Notes under the pieces: generated by a model | The model's input: the letters and a program-made list of their open reading frames with translations, nothing else | Databases searched by the model: none | Told to the model about the DNA's origin: nothing | In this document: positions 32,382-41,951 of the stretch, piece by piece | Layout of the letters: each line of letters opens with the position of its first letter | How positions within the stretch are numbered: the stretch's first letter is position 1 | NCBI RefSeq assembly: GCF_000721705.1 | Contig: NZ_JOJL01000001.1 | Coordinates: forward strand, 124,001 to 188,000 | DNA length: 64,000 bases | DNA from: Actinoplanes subtropicus | GTDB taxonomy: Bacteria > Actinomycetota > Actinomycetes > Mycobacteriales > Micromonosporaceae | Reading direction: 5' to 3' | Program-made: the position numbers and the translations under genes

Positions 32382-34691
32382 CTACGACCACCCGGCTTGG
32401 CCGCCGACGGTCCACGCGGCGATCTGCGACCGCGAGGTGAAGTCGAGCTTGGTGAGGATCCGCTGGACGTGGGATTCCACGGTGCGCGGGGAAATCACCA
32501 GCTTCTCGGCGATCCGGCGGTTGCTCAGCCCCTGGGCGACCAGGCCGGCGATCTCGTGTTCGCGGCGGGTCAGGATCTTCGCGGCCGGACCGTCGCCGGT
32601 GGGGGTGGGGCCGGGCGCCGGCCGCCCGGTGGCGTAGGCGAGCACCTCGTCCAGGCCGAGGCCGGCGCCGTGCACGAAGGCGGCTGCGAATGCGGCCTCG
32701 CCGAGGACGGCCCGGCTGGTCTTCTCGCACTCGCGGCGCGGCACCGCGAAGTGGGGCGAGTCGCGCAACAGGTGCAGCCCGAACTCCGCCCAGAGCGTGT
32801 CGGCGGCGCCGAGCAGCACGGCGGCCCGATCGTGGTCGCCGCTCGTGGCCGAGATCCACGCCAGGATGTCGACTGCCTGGACCAGGTAGGGCCGGGCCGA
32901 CCCGGGCCGGGCGGCCAGCACGGCCTGCCGGCCGTGCTCGGCGGCGGCGGCCAGGTCGCCGGCGCTCCACTCGGCCCGGGCCAGGAAGACCAGCACCAGC
33001 ACCAGCAGGCTGCGGTCGCCCCGCGCCCGGCAGATGGCCTCGGCCGCCTGGCATTGCGCCACGGCGCCGGCCGGATCGCCCAGCGCTATCCGGCAGGCGG
33101 CCAGGGTGCTCAACGCGATCACCGCCATCGGATCGGCCTCCGCACCGGCCGCGGCGAACCGGCTCAGCGAGTCACGGGCCAGCTCCTCGGCGCCGGTGTA
33201 GTCCCGGTGGTGCACGGCGACCCCGGCCCGGCGCGAGACGATGCGCGCGGTAGTGAGCGGATCGCCGGGGCGCACCGCCGCCCACGCCTGGTCGGCCAGC
33301 CGGCGGCCGGCGTCCACGTCGCCCAGCAGCGTGGCCGCGAGGCTGCTGGCCCACAGCCCCGCGGGCCGGCCCGGCGAGTCGTCGCCGACCCGCGACAGCG
33401 CCCGGGTCAGCCACAGGTTGCCCTCGAGCGGCCGGGCGGTGGCCATCCAGTCGAACCACAGGGCGGTGGCCAGGCGCAACGCCGCCTCGCCCCGGCCGCC
33501 GGCGTCGAGCAGGAAGTCGTACGCGATCCGCAGGTTGTCGTGCTCGTCGCGCGCCCAGCTCAACCACCGGGCCTGCGCCGGCCCGAACCACTCCCGCTCA
33601 CCCTGCTCGGCCAGGCGGAGATAGTGATCGGCGTGCACCCTGCGGACCTGGGCCTCGTCGTCGGCCTCGCGCAGCTTCTCGGCGCCGAATTCGCGCAGCG
33701 TCTCGAGGAGCCGGTAGCGCCCCGGGCCGGTCGCGTCGAACAACACGATCGACTTGGCCACCAGGCCGTCGAGCAGGTCGAGCACGTCGCCCGGGTCGAT
33801 CCCGTCACCGGCGCACACCCGCTCGGCCGACTCCAGGTCGAAGCCGCCCGCGAACGCCGAGGCCCGCGCCCACACCCGCTGCTCCGCCGGGTCGCACAGC
33901 TGGTGGCTCCACTCGATGGCGGCGCGCAGCGTGCGGTGGTGCGCCGGCCGGCCGCGGGCCTCGCCGGACAACAGCCGGAACCGGTCGGACAGCCGGGCCG
34001 CGAGCTGAGCCGGGGCCAGCACCCGCGCCAGCACCGCAGCCAGTTCGATGGCGAGCGGGTTGCCCTCCAGCTGTCGGCAGACGTCCAGCACGTGCGGGGT
34101 GTTGTCGGCGGTGAGCGCGAACCCGGGCGTGACCGCGGCCGCCCGGTGGACGAACAGGTCCACCGCGGCGCCGTACCCGCCGCCCGGGGCGTCCACGGTC
34201 AGCGGCGGTGTCGGGTACACCTGCTCGCCGACGGTCTCCAGCAGGTGCCGGCTGGTCGCCAGGATGCGCAGGCCGTCGGCCTCGACCAGCAGCCGGTGGG
34301 CCAGCGCCGCGCAGGCCGGCGCGAGATGCTCGCAGTTGTCCAGCACCAGCAGCATCTGCCGGTTTCGCAGGAAGCGGACCAGCTGCACCTCCGGCTCCGA
34401 GTCGTCCTCCTCGGGGATCTCGAGGGCCTGCGCCACCGCGTACGCGACCAGGGCCGGGTCGGCAATCGGGGCCAGCTCGACCAGCCGCACCCCGTCGCGG
34501 AACCCTCGCGCGACCCGGGCCGCCACCCGCAGCGCCAGCCGGGTCTTGCCCATGCCGGCCGCCCCGGTCAGCGTCACCAGGCGCGAATCGGAAAGCAGTT
34601 CGACCACTTCGGAGCTCTCCCGGCGGCGGCCGACGAAGCTCGTCAACTCCGCCGGTAGCCCACTGCCGCGCACACCCCTGCCCGCCGCCAT
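32382..34691 (-). CDS. Large ATP-binding LuxR-family regulator
   Basis: 769 residues. An NB-ARC/AAA-type ATPase (ELTSFVGRRRESSEVVELL; P-loop GAAGMGKTRLAL; LLVLDNCEH) is followed by a long TPR-like helical region (about 330-690) and a C-terminal LuxR helix-turn-helix (LTRREHEIAGLVAQGLSNRRIAEKL, then TVESHVQRIL). Such proteins switch on target genes after ligand- and ATP-dependent assembly. The target is not evident; the convergent acyl-CoA synthetase is only a neighbour. Confidence 0.88.
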   Translation of the reverse strand: MAAGRGVRGSGLPAELTSFVGRRRESSEVVELLSDSRLVTLTGAAGMGKTRLALRVAARVARGFRDGVRLVELAPIADPALVAYAVAQALEIPEEDDSEPEVQLVRFLRNRQMLLVLDNCEHLAPACAALAHRLLVEADGLRILATSRHLLETVGEQVYPTPPLTVDAPGGGYGAAVDLFVHRAAAVTPGFALTADNTPHVLDVCRQLEGNPLAIELAAVLARVLAPAQLAARLSDRFRLLSGEARGRPAHHRTLRAAIEWSHQLCDPAEQRVWARASAFAGGFDLESAERVCAGDGIDPGDVLDLLDGLVAKSIVLFDATGPGRYRLLETLREFGAEKLREADDEAQVRRVHADHYLRLAEQGEREWFGPAQARWLSWARDEHDNLRIAYDFLLDAGGRGEAALRLATALWFDWMATARPLEGNLWLTRALSRVGDDSPGRPAGLWASSLAATLLGDVDAGRRLADQAWAAVRPGDPLTTARIVSRRAGVAVHHRDYTGAEELARDSLSRFAAAGAEADPMAVIALSTLAACRIALGDPAGAVAQCQAAEAICRARGDRSLLVLVLVFLARAEWSAGDLAAAAEHGRQAVLAARPGSARPYLVQAVDILAWISATSGDHDRAAVLLGAADTLWAEFGLHLLRDSPHFAVPRRECEKTSRAVLGEAAFAAAFVHGAGLGLDEVLAYATGRPAPGPTPTGDGPAAKILTRREHEIAGLVAQGLSNRRIAEKLVISPRTVESHVQRILTKLDFTSRSQIAAWTVGGQAGWS

Positions 34692-34779
34692 GCTCCGAAG
34701 GTACGTCCGGCCCGTCGCGCGTTAACCCGTACGATGGACTTCCTCGACGCGGGCCGTGCCGCTACGACACGGTGGCGGG

Positions 34780-36063
34780 ATGAGCCAAGCCCGGGAACGC
34801 CGGACCGTGGTCGCGGCGAGCATCGGCAACCTGATCGAGGCGTACGACCTGTTCCTCTACGCCTACCTGGCGAGCACCCTGGCCGATCTGTTCTTCCCGG
34901 CCGGCGACCGCACCACGGCGCTGCTGAACACGTTCGCCATCTTCGCCGTCGGCTTCGCGGTGCGGCCGCTCGGCGGGTTCTTCTTCGGCCACATCGGAGA
35001 CAGGTTCGGGCGGCGGAGCGCGCTCTCCGCGTCGATCCTGCTGATGGGCGTCAGCACGCTCGCGATCGGCCTGTTGCCCCCGTACGAGACGGCCGGCGCG
35101 CTGGGCGCGGTGCTCCTGCTCGTCTGCCGGCTGGGACAGGGCTTCTCGGTGGGCGGCGAGTACACCGGCGCCAACATCCTGGTCCTGGAACAAGCCGCCG
35201 CGGGCCGGGCCGGCCGCGCCACCTCGGTCAACCTGGTGGCCGGCTACCTCGGGGTGGCGGCCGCGTCGACCACCGGCCTGCTGCTGGCCACCGTCCTCAC
35301 CCCGGCGGAACTGGCCGGTTGGGGCTGGCGGCTGCCGTTCCTGGTCGCGGGTCCGCTGGCGCTGGTCGGCCTGTACCTGCGGCTGCGCCTCCCGGACACC
35401 CCGGCGTTCGCGGCGACCGGCGGCGACCGGGTGACGTTCCCGCTCGCCGCGGCGCTGCGCGCCGCCAAGCGCGCCATGCTGATCTACGGCGGCTGGCAGA
35501 TGATGGTGGCGCTCGGCGGGTTCCTTCTCTTCGGATACGTGTCCAGTTACCTGATCCGGGTGGTCGGCCTCGACTCGGCGGGCGCGTACGTGGCGAGCCT
35601 GATCGCCGTGCTGACGGCCGTGGCCGGCGGCGTCGCCGGTGGCCGTCTGCTCGACCGTTACCCGTTGCGGCCGGTCGCGCTCGCGGCCGCCGCCGGGCTC
35701 GCCGTCACCGTGGTGCCCGGGTTCCTGCTCATCGGCCGGGGCGGCGTGGCCGCGGCGGTGGCCGGCCAGATGATCTGGGCCGTGTTCGTCGGCCTGGGCG
35801 CGGCCGTCAGCGCCGTGCTCGCGGGCGTCCTCTTCCCGGTCCACCTCCGGTGCACCGCCGCCGCGGTCGCCTACAACGTGAGCACCACGGTGGTCGGCGG
35901 CACGGCGCCGTACGTGTCGGTCTGGCTGGTCGCGCGCTCCGGCAGTCCGCTGACGCCCGCGTGGTATCTGGTGATCGTCGCGGTGGCCGGGCTGGCCACC
36001 GCGACGCTGGGCCTGCGCCGGCCGGCGCAGGCATCCCCTCGTGGTGCGGCGGTTACGGCATGA
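34780..36063 (+). CDS. MFS transporter, metabolite:proton symporter (MHS) type
   Basis: 427 residues from the ATG at 34780. Twelve hydrophobic segments, the early motif ASIGNLIEAYDLFLYAYLAS, GHIGDRFGRRSAL between helices 2 and 3, and CRLGQGFSVGGEYTGANILVLE match the MHS subfamily (ShiA, ProP, KgtP relatives), which imports organic acids or compatible solutes with protons. The substrate is not predictable. Its end overlaps the convergent secreted-protein gene by 11 bp. Confidence 0.88.
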   Translation: MSQARERRTVVAASIGNLIEAYDLFLYAYLASTLADLFFPAGDRTTALLNTFAIFAVGFAVRPLGGFFFGHIGDRFGRRSALSASILLMGVSTLAIGLLPPYETAGALGAVLLLVCRLGQGFSVGGEYTGANILVLEQAAAGRAGRATSVNLVAGYLGVAAASTTGLLLATVLTPAELAGWGWRLPFLVAGPLALVGLYLRLRLPDTPAFAATGGDRVTFPLAAALRAAKRAMLIYGGWQMMVALGGFLLFGYVSSYLIRVVGLDSAGAYVASLIAVLTAVAGGVAGGRLLDRYPLRPVALAAAAGLAVTVVPGFLLIGRGGVAAAVAGQMIWAVFVGLGAAVSAVLAGVLFPVHLRCTAAAVAYNVSTTVVGGTAPYVSVWLVARSGSPLTPAWYLVIVAVAGLATATLGLRRPAQASPRGAAVTA

Positions 36064-37319
36064 CTCGAGCGATCTTGATAGTGGTGTTCGTGCCGCCGGC
36101 CGCCGGGTAGGCGACGCTGCCGTCCGCGTACGACTTGAAGGCGATGTAGTCGTGGTCGCGGACGGCGATGGTGAACTGCTTGCCGACCGCCGCGCCGGTG
36201 CCGGAGTCGTAGACCTGGGCCCGCATCGAGGAGCCGGACTGCCAGGTCAGGAGCATCTTTCCCGACCCGTACGTGACCAGGTGCGGATGGTGGGTGGCCG
36301 CCGCCGTGGTGATCGTCTTGTTCGCCGCCGAGCTGCCCGAGAAGTGCGACAGCCTGGCCTGGCCGCCCTGGCTCCACGCCGTCCAGTAGCCGGACGACTT
36401 GGCCAGCACCAGGTCGCCGCCGAAGAGCGTGCCGTCGCAGGCGCCGGCCGCCACCGTCCGGTACGGGTCGGGCTGCGCTATCCGGCAGTCGTTGTCGGTG
36501 GCGCACACCATCACGAACTTCTTGGCCCGTGGATCCCAGACGATCCGTGACGTCCAGGCGTGGCTGCAGCCGAAGTCGAAGCTGCCGTGCCCGCTCAGCA
36601 GTGCGCCCGACTTGCTGACCACCTGCATCCGGTCGCCCTCGTGGATGTCCACGCAGTTGCCGTTCTGCACAGTGATCGCCACCCCGAAGTACGCGGCGTA
36701 GTTGCTGCCGTCGTAGGCCAGCCGCCCATGGTGCTGGTACCACCAGACGAACCGGGCGCCGTCGTCGTAGCCGCCGCGGGTGCTGGTGAGGTTGGTGACC
36801 TGCTGCTCCCAGACCGTGTGGCCGTTGTTGTCGAAGCGGACCATGAACATCTTGTTGCACGGGCTGGAGGTGCCGCCGCAGAGCGGGCCGGTGTGGCAGT
36901 CGCCCTTGCGGGTCAGCAGCAGCAGTGTCACCCTCGCCGCCGTAGCCCTTGACCGCCGAGCCGACGCTGACCTGGGTGATCCGGGCGACCGGCGACGCGC
37001 CGACCGGGCGGGCGCACGGGCCGGCGGTCTTCGCCGTGGCCGCGGCGGAAGCGGCCGCGGATGCCGACGCCGATGGACCGGCGGACGCCGATGCGACAGC
37101 GCCGCCGGGTGCCGCGGCGGCCCCGGACGAACCGGCGGCCGGCAAGGCCGCCGTCGACGGGGACGACGAGCTGGTGGAGGCCGCCGACTTGAACAGCCCG
37201 CTGGCGCCGGCCGGCAACACGAATGCGGCGGCCCCGACGAGGACCACAACGCCGGCGATGATGCCGATCAACAAAAGGTGGCGCCGCTGCCCACCGGACT
37301 CGACCTGGTGCGTGTTCAT
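36053..37319 (-). pseudogene. Membrane-anchored extracytoplasmic protein, frameshifted
   Basis: The N-terminal frame starts at 37319 (MNTHQVESGGQRRHLLLIGI) with one membrane helix and a long Ser/Ala/Pro linker, reaching VGSAVKGYGGEG. The rest continues only in the next frame (VTLLLLTRKGDCHTGPLCGG to TIKIARVMP at 36053). One extra G in the GGG run at 36931-36933 explains the break; removing it gives a protein of about 421 residues. The C-terminal half has several Cys and a beta-propeller-like look, but I do not recognise it. It could be a sequencing error or true decay. It is last in a minus-strand cluster with the GT39-like gene. Confidence 0.7.
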
Positions 37320-37389
37320 CGACGCGGGACTCTACTGGGCGCGCTCCCGGAACGTCATGTCCAGGAGCTTTGGTGATCCTTAAAAATTA

Positions 37390-38991
37390 TCAGCGTCGAT
37401 AGATCGTTATCGAGTATCCAACATTGTCGATCTCTTGGCTCGATGAGATCAGCTGCTGGAGCTTGCCGGTCGCCAGCGCCACCCGCGAGTCCGATACCAC
37501 CAACAGCCCATGAACCTGGTCGTTCGGCACGGCAAGCGGATTTTTACCCTGAATCCCGTAATACGACGGCACGCCGCTCGCCTTGAGGACGGTCCACACC
37601 GGCTCTCCGGGGTACTTCGTCCGCAGCCGTACGCCGAGCCGGGCCAGGTCCTGCCCCCAGTCGACGTTGGAGTCGTGCAGGTTGAGGTGGGTGCGCGAGG
37701 TGCCGCCGAAGGCCTCGTTCGAATACGGCAGGTAGTACGGAAAGGTCAGCAGCGAACTGACCGCCACGAAGGCGACCAGCGCGGCGGTGGCGACGCGCGC
37801 CCACCGCACCCGGATGAGCACCACCGTCCCGGCGACCACGGCCAGGAACACCGGCATGAAGATTACGTACCGGGTGCCGTAGTCGCGCGCCCCGGTCATC
37901 GCCACCAGCAGCATCACCCCGGCCGGTACGAGCAGGTACAGCGCCGCCACCCGCAGCGCCGGCTTCACCAGCATGGTGATCGCGCCGGCCAGCCACAGCG
38001 CCATCATCCCGAGCGGCGTCTTGATCAGCAGCGCGACCGGCTGGTAGTACCAGAGCGACCCGCGATAGGCGTGCCCGAGCAGGAACCCGTTGAAGGTCCG
38101 CGACTCGAACTGAAATTGGATCAAAACCCCGTCCCGGTACGCCTTGGGGAACGGCAGCAGGTCGACCGCGAGCCCCTTCAGCCCGCCCGGCCGGGGCAGG
38201 CCGGCCGGCGGCGTCCAGCGCAGCCGCGGATCGACGGCCAGGTAGACGACCCACACCACGGCCACCGCGATCAGCCCGACCCCGATGGCCGCCAGGACGC
38301 GCCACGCCAGCTTCTTCCACCAGGTCTCCGGTTTCCCGACGGCAAAAGGCGATAAAAGCGTAAGAAGCAGGACCAGCGGTACGGCCGGAAGCGCGCTCAT
38401 CCGGGTAGCGAGCGCCGCCCCGAGCGCCACGCCGGCCAGTGGCAGATACAGTCGGGGCCGCTGTCGAGACCGCCAGAGGAACCAGAAGGCGGCCAGCAGC
38501 ATCCCGGCCGCCGGCATGTCCAAGGTCGCCAGCGAGCCCTGCGCGATGATGTCCGGCGAGAAGGCGTAGAGCGCGAGTGCCACCAGCCCCGCCCACGGCC
38601 CCGCCAGGTCGCGCGCGAACGCCAGCACCACCAGCCCGAACAGCAGCGTCAGCACGATCATCGGCAGCCGGGCGGCGAGCATCAGCCGGAACGGGTTGTT
38701 GCCCGTCTCGTACAGCAGATGGCGCCCCTGCAGCGTCTGGTCGCCCTGGTACGAGGTGTCCAGCCGCGGGTCCACGAACGCCAGCCCGGCCGCCATGACG
38801 AGCTTGCCCAGCGGTGGGTGCTCGGGGTTGTAGAGCACGATGTGCTCCCGGCTCAGCACCTCGGCGGTGGCCACGTAGACCGGCTCGTCGATCGTCGGCG
38901 CCTGCTGGACCGCCGTGGTGACCATGGCGAACGCCATCTCGCCCAGTAACGCCACCACGACGAGCAGGTAGATCACGCGACCACGAGACAC
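37390..38991 (-). CDS. GT39/ArnT-like membrane glycosyltransferase
   Basis: 533 residues starting at a GTG. About ten or more hydrophobic helices, with the first luminal loop carrying the acidic motif APTIDEPVYV followed by YNPEHPPLGKLVMA, as in lipid-linked sugar transferases of the PMT/ArnT clan. The C-terminal soluble part (NLHDSNVDWGQDLARLGVRL) recurs in bacterial members. It would transfer a sugar from a polyprenyl phosphate donor to an exported acceptor. It starts 9 bp after the stop of the acyl-CoA synthetase gene, so the two are likely one transcript. Confidence 0.82.
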   Translation of the reverse strand: MSRGRVIYLLVVVALLGEMAFAMVTTAVQQAPTIDEPVYVATAEVLSREHIVLYNPEHPPLGKLVMAAGLAFVDPRLDTSYQGDQTLQGRHLLYETGNNPFRLMLAARLPMIVLTLLFGLVVLAFARDLAGPWAGLVALALYAFSPDIIAQGSLATLDMPAAGMLLAAFWFLWRSRQRPRLYLPLAGVALGAALATRMSALPAVPLVLLLTLLSPFAVGKPETWWKKLAWRVLAAIGVGLIAVAVVWVVYLAVDPRLRWTPPAGLPRPGGLKGLAVDLLPFPKAYRDGVLIQFQFESRTFNGFLLGHAYRGSLWYYQPVALLIKTPLGMMALWLAGAITMLVKPALRVAALYLLVPAGVMLLVAMTGARDYGTRYVIFMPVFLAVVAGTVVLIRVRWARVATAALVAFVAVSSLLTFPYYLPYSNEAFGGTSRTHLNLHDSNVDWGQDLARLGVRLRTKYPGEPVWTVLKASGVPSYYGIQGKNPLAVPNDQVHGLLVVSDSRVALATGKLQQLISSSQEIDNVGYSITIYRR

Positions 38992-39000
38992 CGCGCAACG

Positions 39001-40725
39001 TTAGCCGGTGAATTCGCCGTCCGGCCGGTTCTCCGGGTCGGCGTGCTTCTCCTGCTCCGCGGCGCGCAGCTCCACCCGGCGGATCTTGCCGGAGATCGTC
39101 TTGGGGAGCTCGGCGAACTCGAGACGGCGAATCCGGGCGTACGGCGGCATACGCTCCCGGGCGTACGCGAAAAGGGTCTCCGCGGTGGAAGCGGAAGCCT
39201 CCCAGCCCTCCGCGAGCACGACGTAGGCCTTCGGCACCGCCAGCCGCAGCGGGTCGGGCGACGGCACCACGGCCGCCTCGACCACCGCCTCGTGCTCGAT
39301 CAGCACGCTCTCCAGCTCGAACGGCGAGATCCGGTAGTCGGACGCCTTGAACACGTCGTCGGTGCGCCCCACGTAGGTGATGTAGCCGTCGTCGTCCCGG
39401 GAGGCCACGTCGCCGGTGTGGTAGTAACCGCCGGCCATCCGCTCCGCGGTCAGCGAGGCGTCGCCGTGGTAGCCCACCATCAGCCCGGTCGGCCGCGGCT
39501 CGAGCTTGACGCAGATCTCGCCCTCGGCGGCTGTGCCATTACCGACACCTGGTCCTACGGACGGTGTGGAGAATCCCGGCCGCTTCGCGGCTGGCTCACC
39601 GGTCAGCGGGTCGATCAGCTCGATCGTGAAGCCGGGCACCGGGCGGCCCATCGACCCCGGCTTGACCGGCTGCCCGGGCGTGTTCGCGACCTGCACGGTC
39701 GTCTCGGTCTGCCCGAAGCCGTCCCGGATCGTGACGCCCCACGCCTTCCGCACCTGGTCGATGACCTCGGGGTTGAGCGGCTCGCCGGCACCCACCACCA
39801 GCCGCGGCGGCGTGCGCAGCGCGGAGAGGTCGGACTGGATCAGCATGCGCCAGACGGTCGGCGGGGCGCAGAAGCTGGTCACCCCGCAGCGCTGCATCTC
39901 GGCCATCAGCCGGCCGGCGTCGAACCGGGCGTAGTTGTAGATGAAGACGCAGGCCTCGGCGTTCCACGGGGCGAAGACGTTGCTCCACGCGTGCTTGGCC
40001 CAGCCGGGCGAGGAGATGTTGAGGTGCACGTCGCCCGGGCGCAGGCCGATCCAGTACATCGTGGACAGATGACCCACCGGGTACGACTGGTGGGTGTGCT
40101 CGACCAGCTTGGGCCGGGCGGTCGTGCCCGAGGTGAAGTAGAGCAGCAGGGTGTCGGTCGCCTGCGTCGCGCCGTCCGGCTCGAACCCGACATTTCCGGA
40201 ATATGACTCACGGAAGGGCAGCCAGCCGTCGACCGGCTCGCCCACCGCGATCTTGGTGGCGTCGACCGCGTCGAACTTCGCCGCGGCGGCGGACGTGGCG
40301 ATCACGTGCTTGGCGCCGCCGCGAGCCACCCGATCGGCGGCGTCGGCCGGGCCCAGCAGGGGAGTGGCCGGGATCAGCACGGCACCGAGCTTCATGACGG
40401 CCAGGATCGTGTCCCACAACTCCACCTGGTTGCCGAGCATCAGCACGATCCGGTCGCCGCGCTGGACACCTCGCGCGCGCAGCCAACTCGCCACCTGGTC
40501 GGACCGGCGGGACATCTCGGCGAACGAGAACCGCTGCTCCGAGCCGTCCTCCTCGACGATCCACAGCGCGGGCGCGTCGTTCCCCCGGGCGATCACGTCG
40601 AACCAGTCGAGCGCCCAGTTGAACTCGCCCAGCGCCGGCCACGCGAACCCGGCCGTGGCCGCCTCGTAGTCCTCCGCGTGGGCGAGCAGGTAGTCCCGCG
40701 CGGCCCGGAATGCCTCCGTCGTCAT
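39001..40725 (-). CDS. Acyl-CoA synthetase, ACSM/medium-chain type
   Basis: 574 residues from the ATG at 40725, where the conserved sequence begins (MTTEAFRAARDYLLAH). The AMP-binding signature LLYFTSGTTARPKLVEHTHQSY, DGFGQTETT, YHTGDVASRDDDGYITYVGR and the lysine context LPKTISGKIRRVELR are present. A Pro/Gly-rich insert (about 400-425) lies before the hinge. It makes acyl-CoA and AMP from a short or medium-chain acid. It sits between the dioxygenase-like gene and the GT39-like gene in one orientation. Confidence 0.9.
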   Translation of the reverse strand: MTTEAFRAARDYLLAHAEDYEAATAGFAWPALGEFNWALDWFDVIARGNDAPALWIVEEDGSEQRFSFAEMSRRSDQVASWLRARGVQRGDRIVLMLGNQVELWDTILAVMKLGAVLIPATPLLGPADAADRVARGGAKHVIATSAAAAKFDAVDATKIAVGEPVDGWLPFRESYSGNVGFEPDGATQATDTLLLYFTSGTTARPKLVEHTHQSYPVGHLSTMYWIGLRPGDVHLNISSPGWAKHAWSNVFAPWNAEACVFIYNYARFDAGRLMAEMQRCGVTSFCAPPTVWRMLIQSDLSALRTPPRLVVGAGEPLNPEVIDQVRKAWGVTIRDGFGQTETTVQVANTPGQPVKPGSMGRPVPGFTIELIDPLTGEPAAKRPGFSTPSVGPGVGNGTAAEGEICVKLEPRPTGLMVGYHGDASLTAERMAGGYYHTGDVASRDDDGYITYVGRTDDVFKASDYRISPFELESVLIEHEAVVEAAVVPSPDPLRLAVPKAYVVLAEGWEASASTAETLFAYARERMPPYARIRRLEFAELPKTISGKIRRVELRAAEQEKHADPENRPDGEFTG

Positions 40726-40804
40726 CGCCACAGCCTGCGCCCTGGCCAGGCGCGCCGCCACCCCCGGAAGAGGGTGGCCCTGGTGGGCCGAAAGAGGGTG
40801 CTCC

Positions 40805-41446
40805 CTATATGCCGACAGTACGAGTCGCGACCAGTCCTCGGCGGAGGTCGCCGGTGACGCAGGCCATCTCGACCCGGGCGCCCGGGTGCTCGAGGCCACG
40901 GCTCGACTCGTAGCCGGACGTGGCGTAGACGGCCGAGCACGCGTCCGCCGGCAGCGTGATCTCGGCGGCGTGCAGCCGGGCCGCCGGCGCCTCGGCGAGG
41001 CTCGGGTAGACCTCGAAGTGCAGGCGCGGCCAGTGCCCGTCGTGCACGCCGGGGAAGACGCTGGTGAACCGGACCCAGCCGGCCGAATCGGACAGTTGCA
41101 CCCCGCGCAGGTAGTTCTCGTCCTCGAGCCCGGGCGCGTGCAGCGAGTAGTTGCCGTCCCGGTCGGCGTGCCACAGGTAGACCGCGTGGCCGGCCCGCGG
41201 CCGTCCCGAGTTCGCACTGGCCAACCGCAGCCGGATGTGCAGCCGCACGCCGTGCGCCACGCCGGGGGCGGTGCCGAAGCCGCGCCGGATGTCCCCGCGG
41301 ATGATGCCCGAGCGGGTCAGGTGCGAGGCCGCCCGGCCCAGGGTCGCCACCGTGACCGCGCCGGTCAGCCCGGTCATCCGTCGCCGGCGCATCACCGGGA
41401 GGTCGCTGGCCAGTCCACCGTCGTGCCGGGTACCCAGTTCGAGCAT
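40805..41446 (-). CDS. Intradiol-dioxygenase-fold protein with altered active site
   Basis: 213 residues. The fold markers VYLWHADRDGNYSLH, ENYLRGVQLSDSAGWVRFTSVFPG and RLHFEVYPS are those of intradiol ring-cleavage dioxygenases. In that family the iron ligands sit in PGWYxGRxxHIH; here the stretch reads FPGVHDGHWPRLHFEV, so the second Tyr is His and the first His is Arg. Only the first Tyr (NYS) and last His remain. Ordinary iron(III) catechol cleavage is therefore doubtful. It may be a structural or binding relative, or use another metal. It is upstream of the acyl-CoA synthetase on the same strand. Confidence 0.75.
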   Translation of the reverse strand: MLELGTRHDGGLASDLPVMRRRRMTGLTGAVTVATLGRAASHLTRSGIIRGDIRRGFGTAPGVAHGVRLHIRLRLASANSGRPRAGHAVYLWHADRDGNYSLHAPGLEDENYLRGVQLSDSAGWVRFTSVFPGVHDGHWPRLHFEVYPSLAEAPAARLHAAEITLPADACSAVYATSGYESSRGLEHPGARVEMACVTGDLRRGLVATRTVGI

Positions 41447-41548
41447 GAGACCCAGCAGACCCGTGGTGGGTTGCTCGATCGGACCGGTTCCGGTTGCCGT
41501 TCGGTTGTTTCCCCTATTTGTTTTCGCGTATTCGCCGGAGAAAAAGGA

Positions 41549-41577
41549 TTGTCACGGTGGCGCGGGTGCTCTACTGT
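41549..41577 (+). promoter_or_regulatory. Housekeeping-type promoter of the 52-residue gene
   Basis: TTGTCA (41549-41554), exactly 17 bp, then TACTGT (41572-41577): five of six consensus bases at -35 and a good TANNNT at -10. It predicts a start near 41585, 33 bp before the small ORF. Confidence 0.6.
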
Positions 41578-41617
41578 TTGAGGAGTCCGCAGGGAGAGCG
41601 CACGAAAGGAGATCGAG

Positions 41618-41776
41618 ATGATGTGGCAGGCCGCCTACCGCGCAGACCTGGCCGCACATGTTGCGACTTTCGATCGTGCCGGCATGCTGAAGCCCGGGGC
41701 CGCGAGCCTCGAGGGCCGGTGCATGCGACGAGCCACGATGTGGCGCTCCCCGGGAGTGAGCTGGCGAAACGGCTGA
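41618..41776 (+). CDS. 52-residue protein of unknown function
   Basis: ATG at 41618 lies 6 nt after AAAGGAG, a near-ideal ribosome site, in a transcript with a strong promoter and a terminator at 41796. The product begins MMWQAAYRADLAAHVATF, is basic toward the C-terminus (RCMRRATMWRSPGVSWRNG) and has no signal or membrane segment. I do not recognise it. The complete promoter, ribosome site and terminator make it a real small gene or a regulated leader just upstream of the tRNA array. Confidence 0.55.
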   Translation: MMWQAAYRADLAAHVATFDRAGMLKPGAASLEGRCMRRATMWRSPGVSWRNG

Positions 41777-41795
41777 CGCCGTCACGGTTTCCGCC

Positions 41796-41829
41796 GCCGC
41801 CCTCCCGCCTCCGGGAGAGGCGGCCTTTT
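41796..41829 (+). terminator. Intrinsic terminator after the 52-residue gene
   Basis: GCCGCCCTCCCG (41796-41807) pairs with CGGGAG-A-GGCGGC (41812-41824, one bulged A) around a 4-nt loop, followed by CTTTTC. It separates the small gene from the tRNA array. Confidence 0.7.
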
Positions 41830-41878
41830 CGTCTCCGGGCCTTTCCGGGGGCGATGGTAACCGTGCGATATTCGACTT

Positions 41879-41951
41879 GCGGGCGTAGCTCAAATGGTAG
41901 AGCAACGGTCTCCAAAGCCGTCTGTCGTGGGTTCGATTCCTGCCGCCCGTG
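41879..41951 (+). tRNA. tRNA-Trp (CCA)
   Basis: 73-nt cloverleaf. Acceptor GCGGGCG pairs with CGCCCGT (a G-U first pair), D stem GCTC/GAGC, anticodon loop CTCCAAA with CCA, T loop TTCGATT, discriminator G. No CCA tail is encoded. The T stem has G-U pairs, so it is a less regular tRNA-Trp than the usual actinobacterial one. Confidence 0.85.

Noticed and set aside
37336-37349. TGGGCGCGCTCCCG as a CebR operator before the frameshifted secreted-protein gene
   Set aside because: Only 12 of 14 matches and symmetry is partly lost; with this GC content such matches occur by chance.
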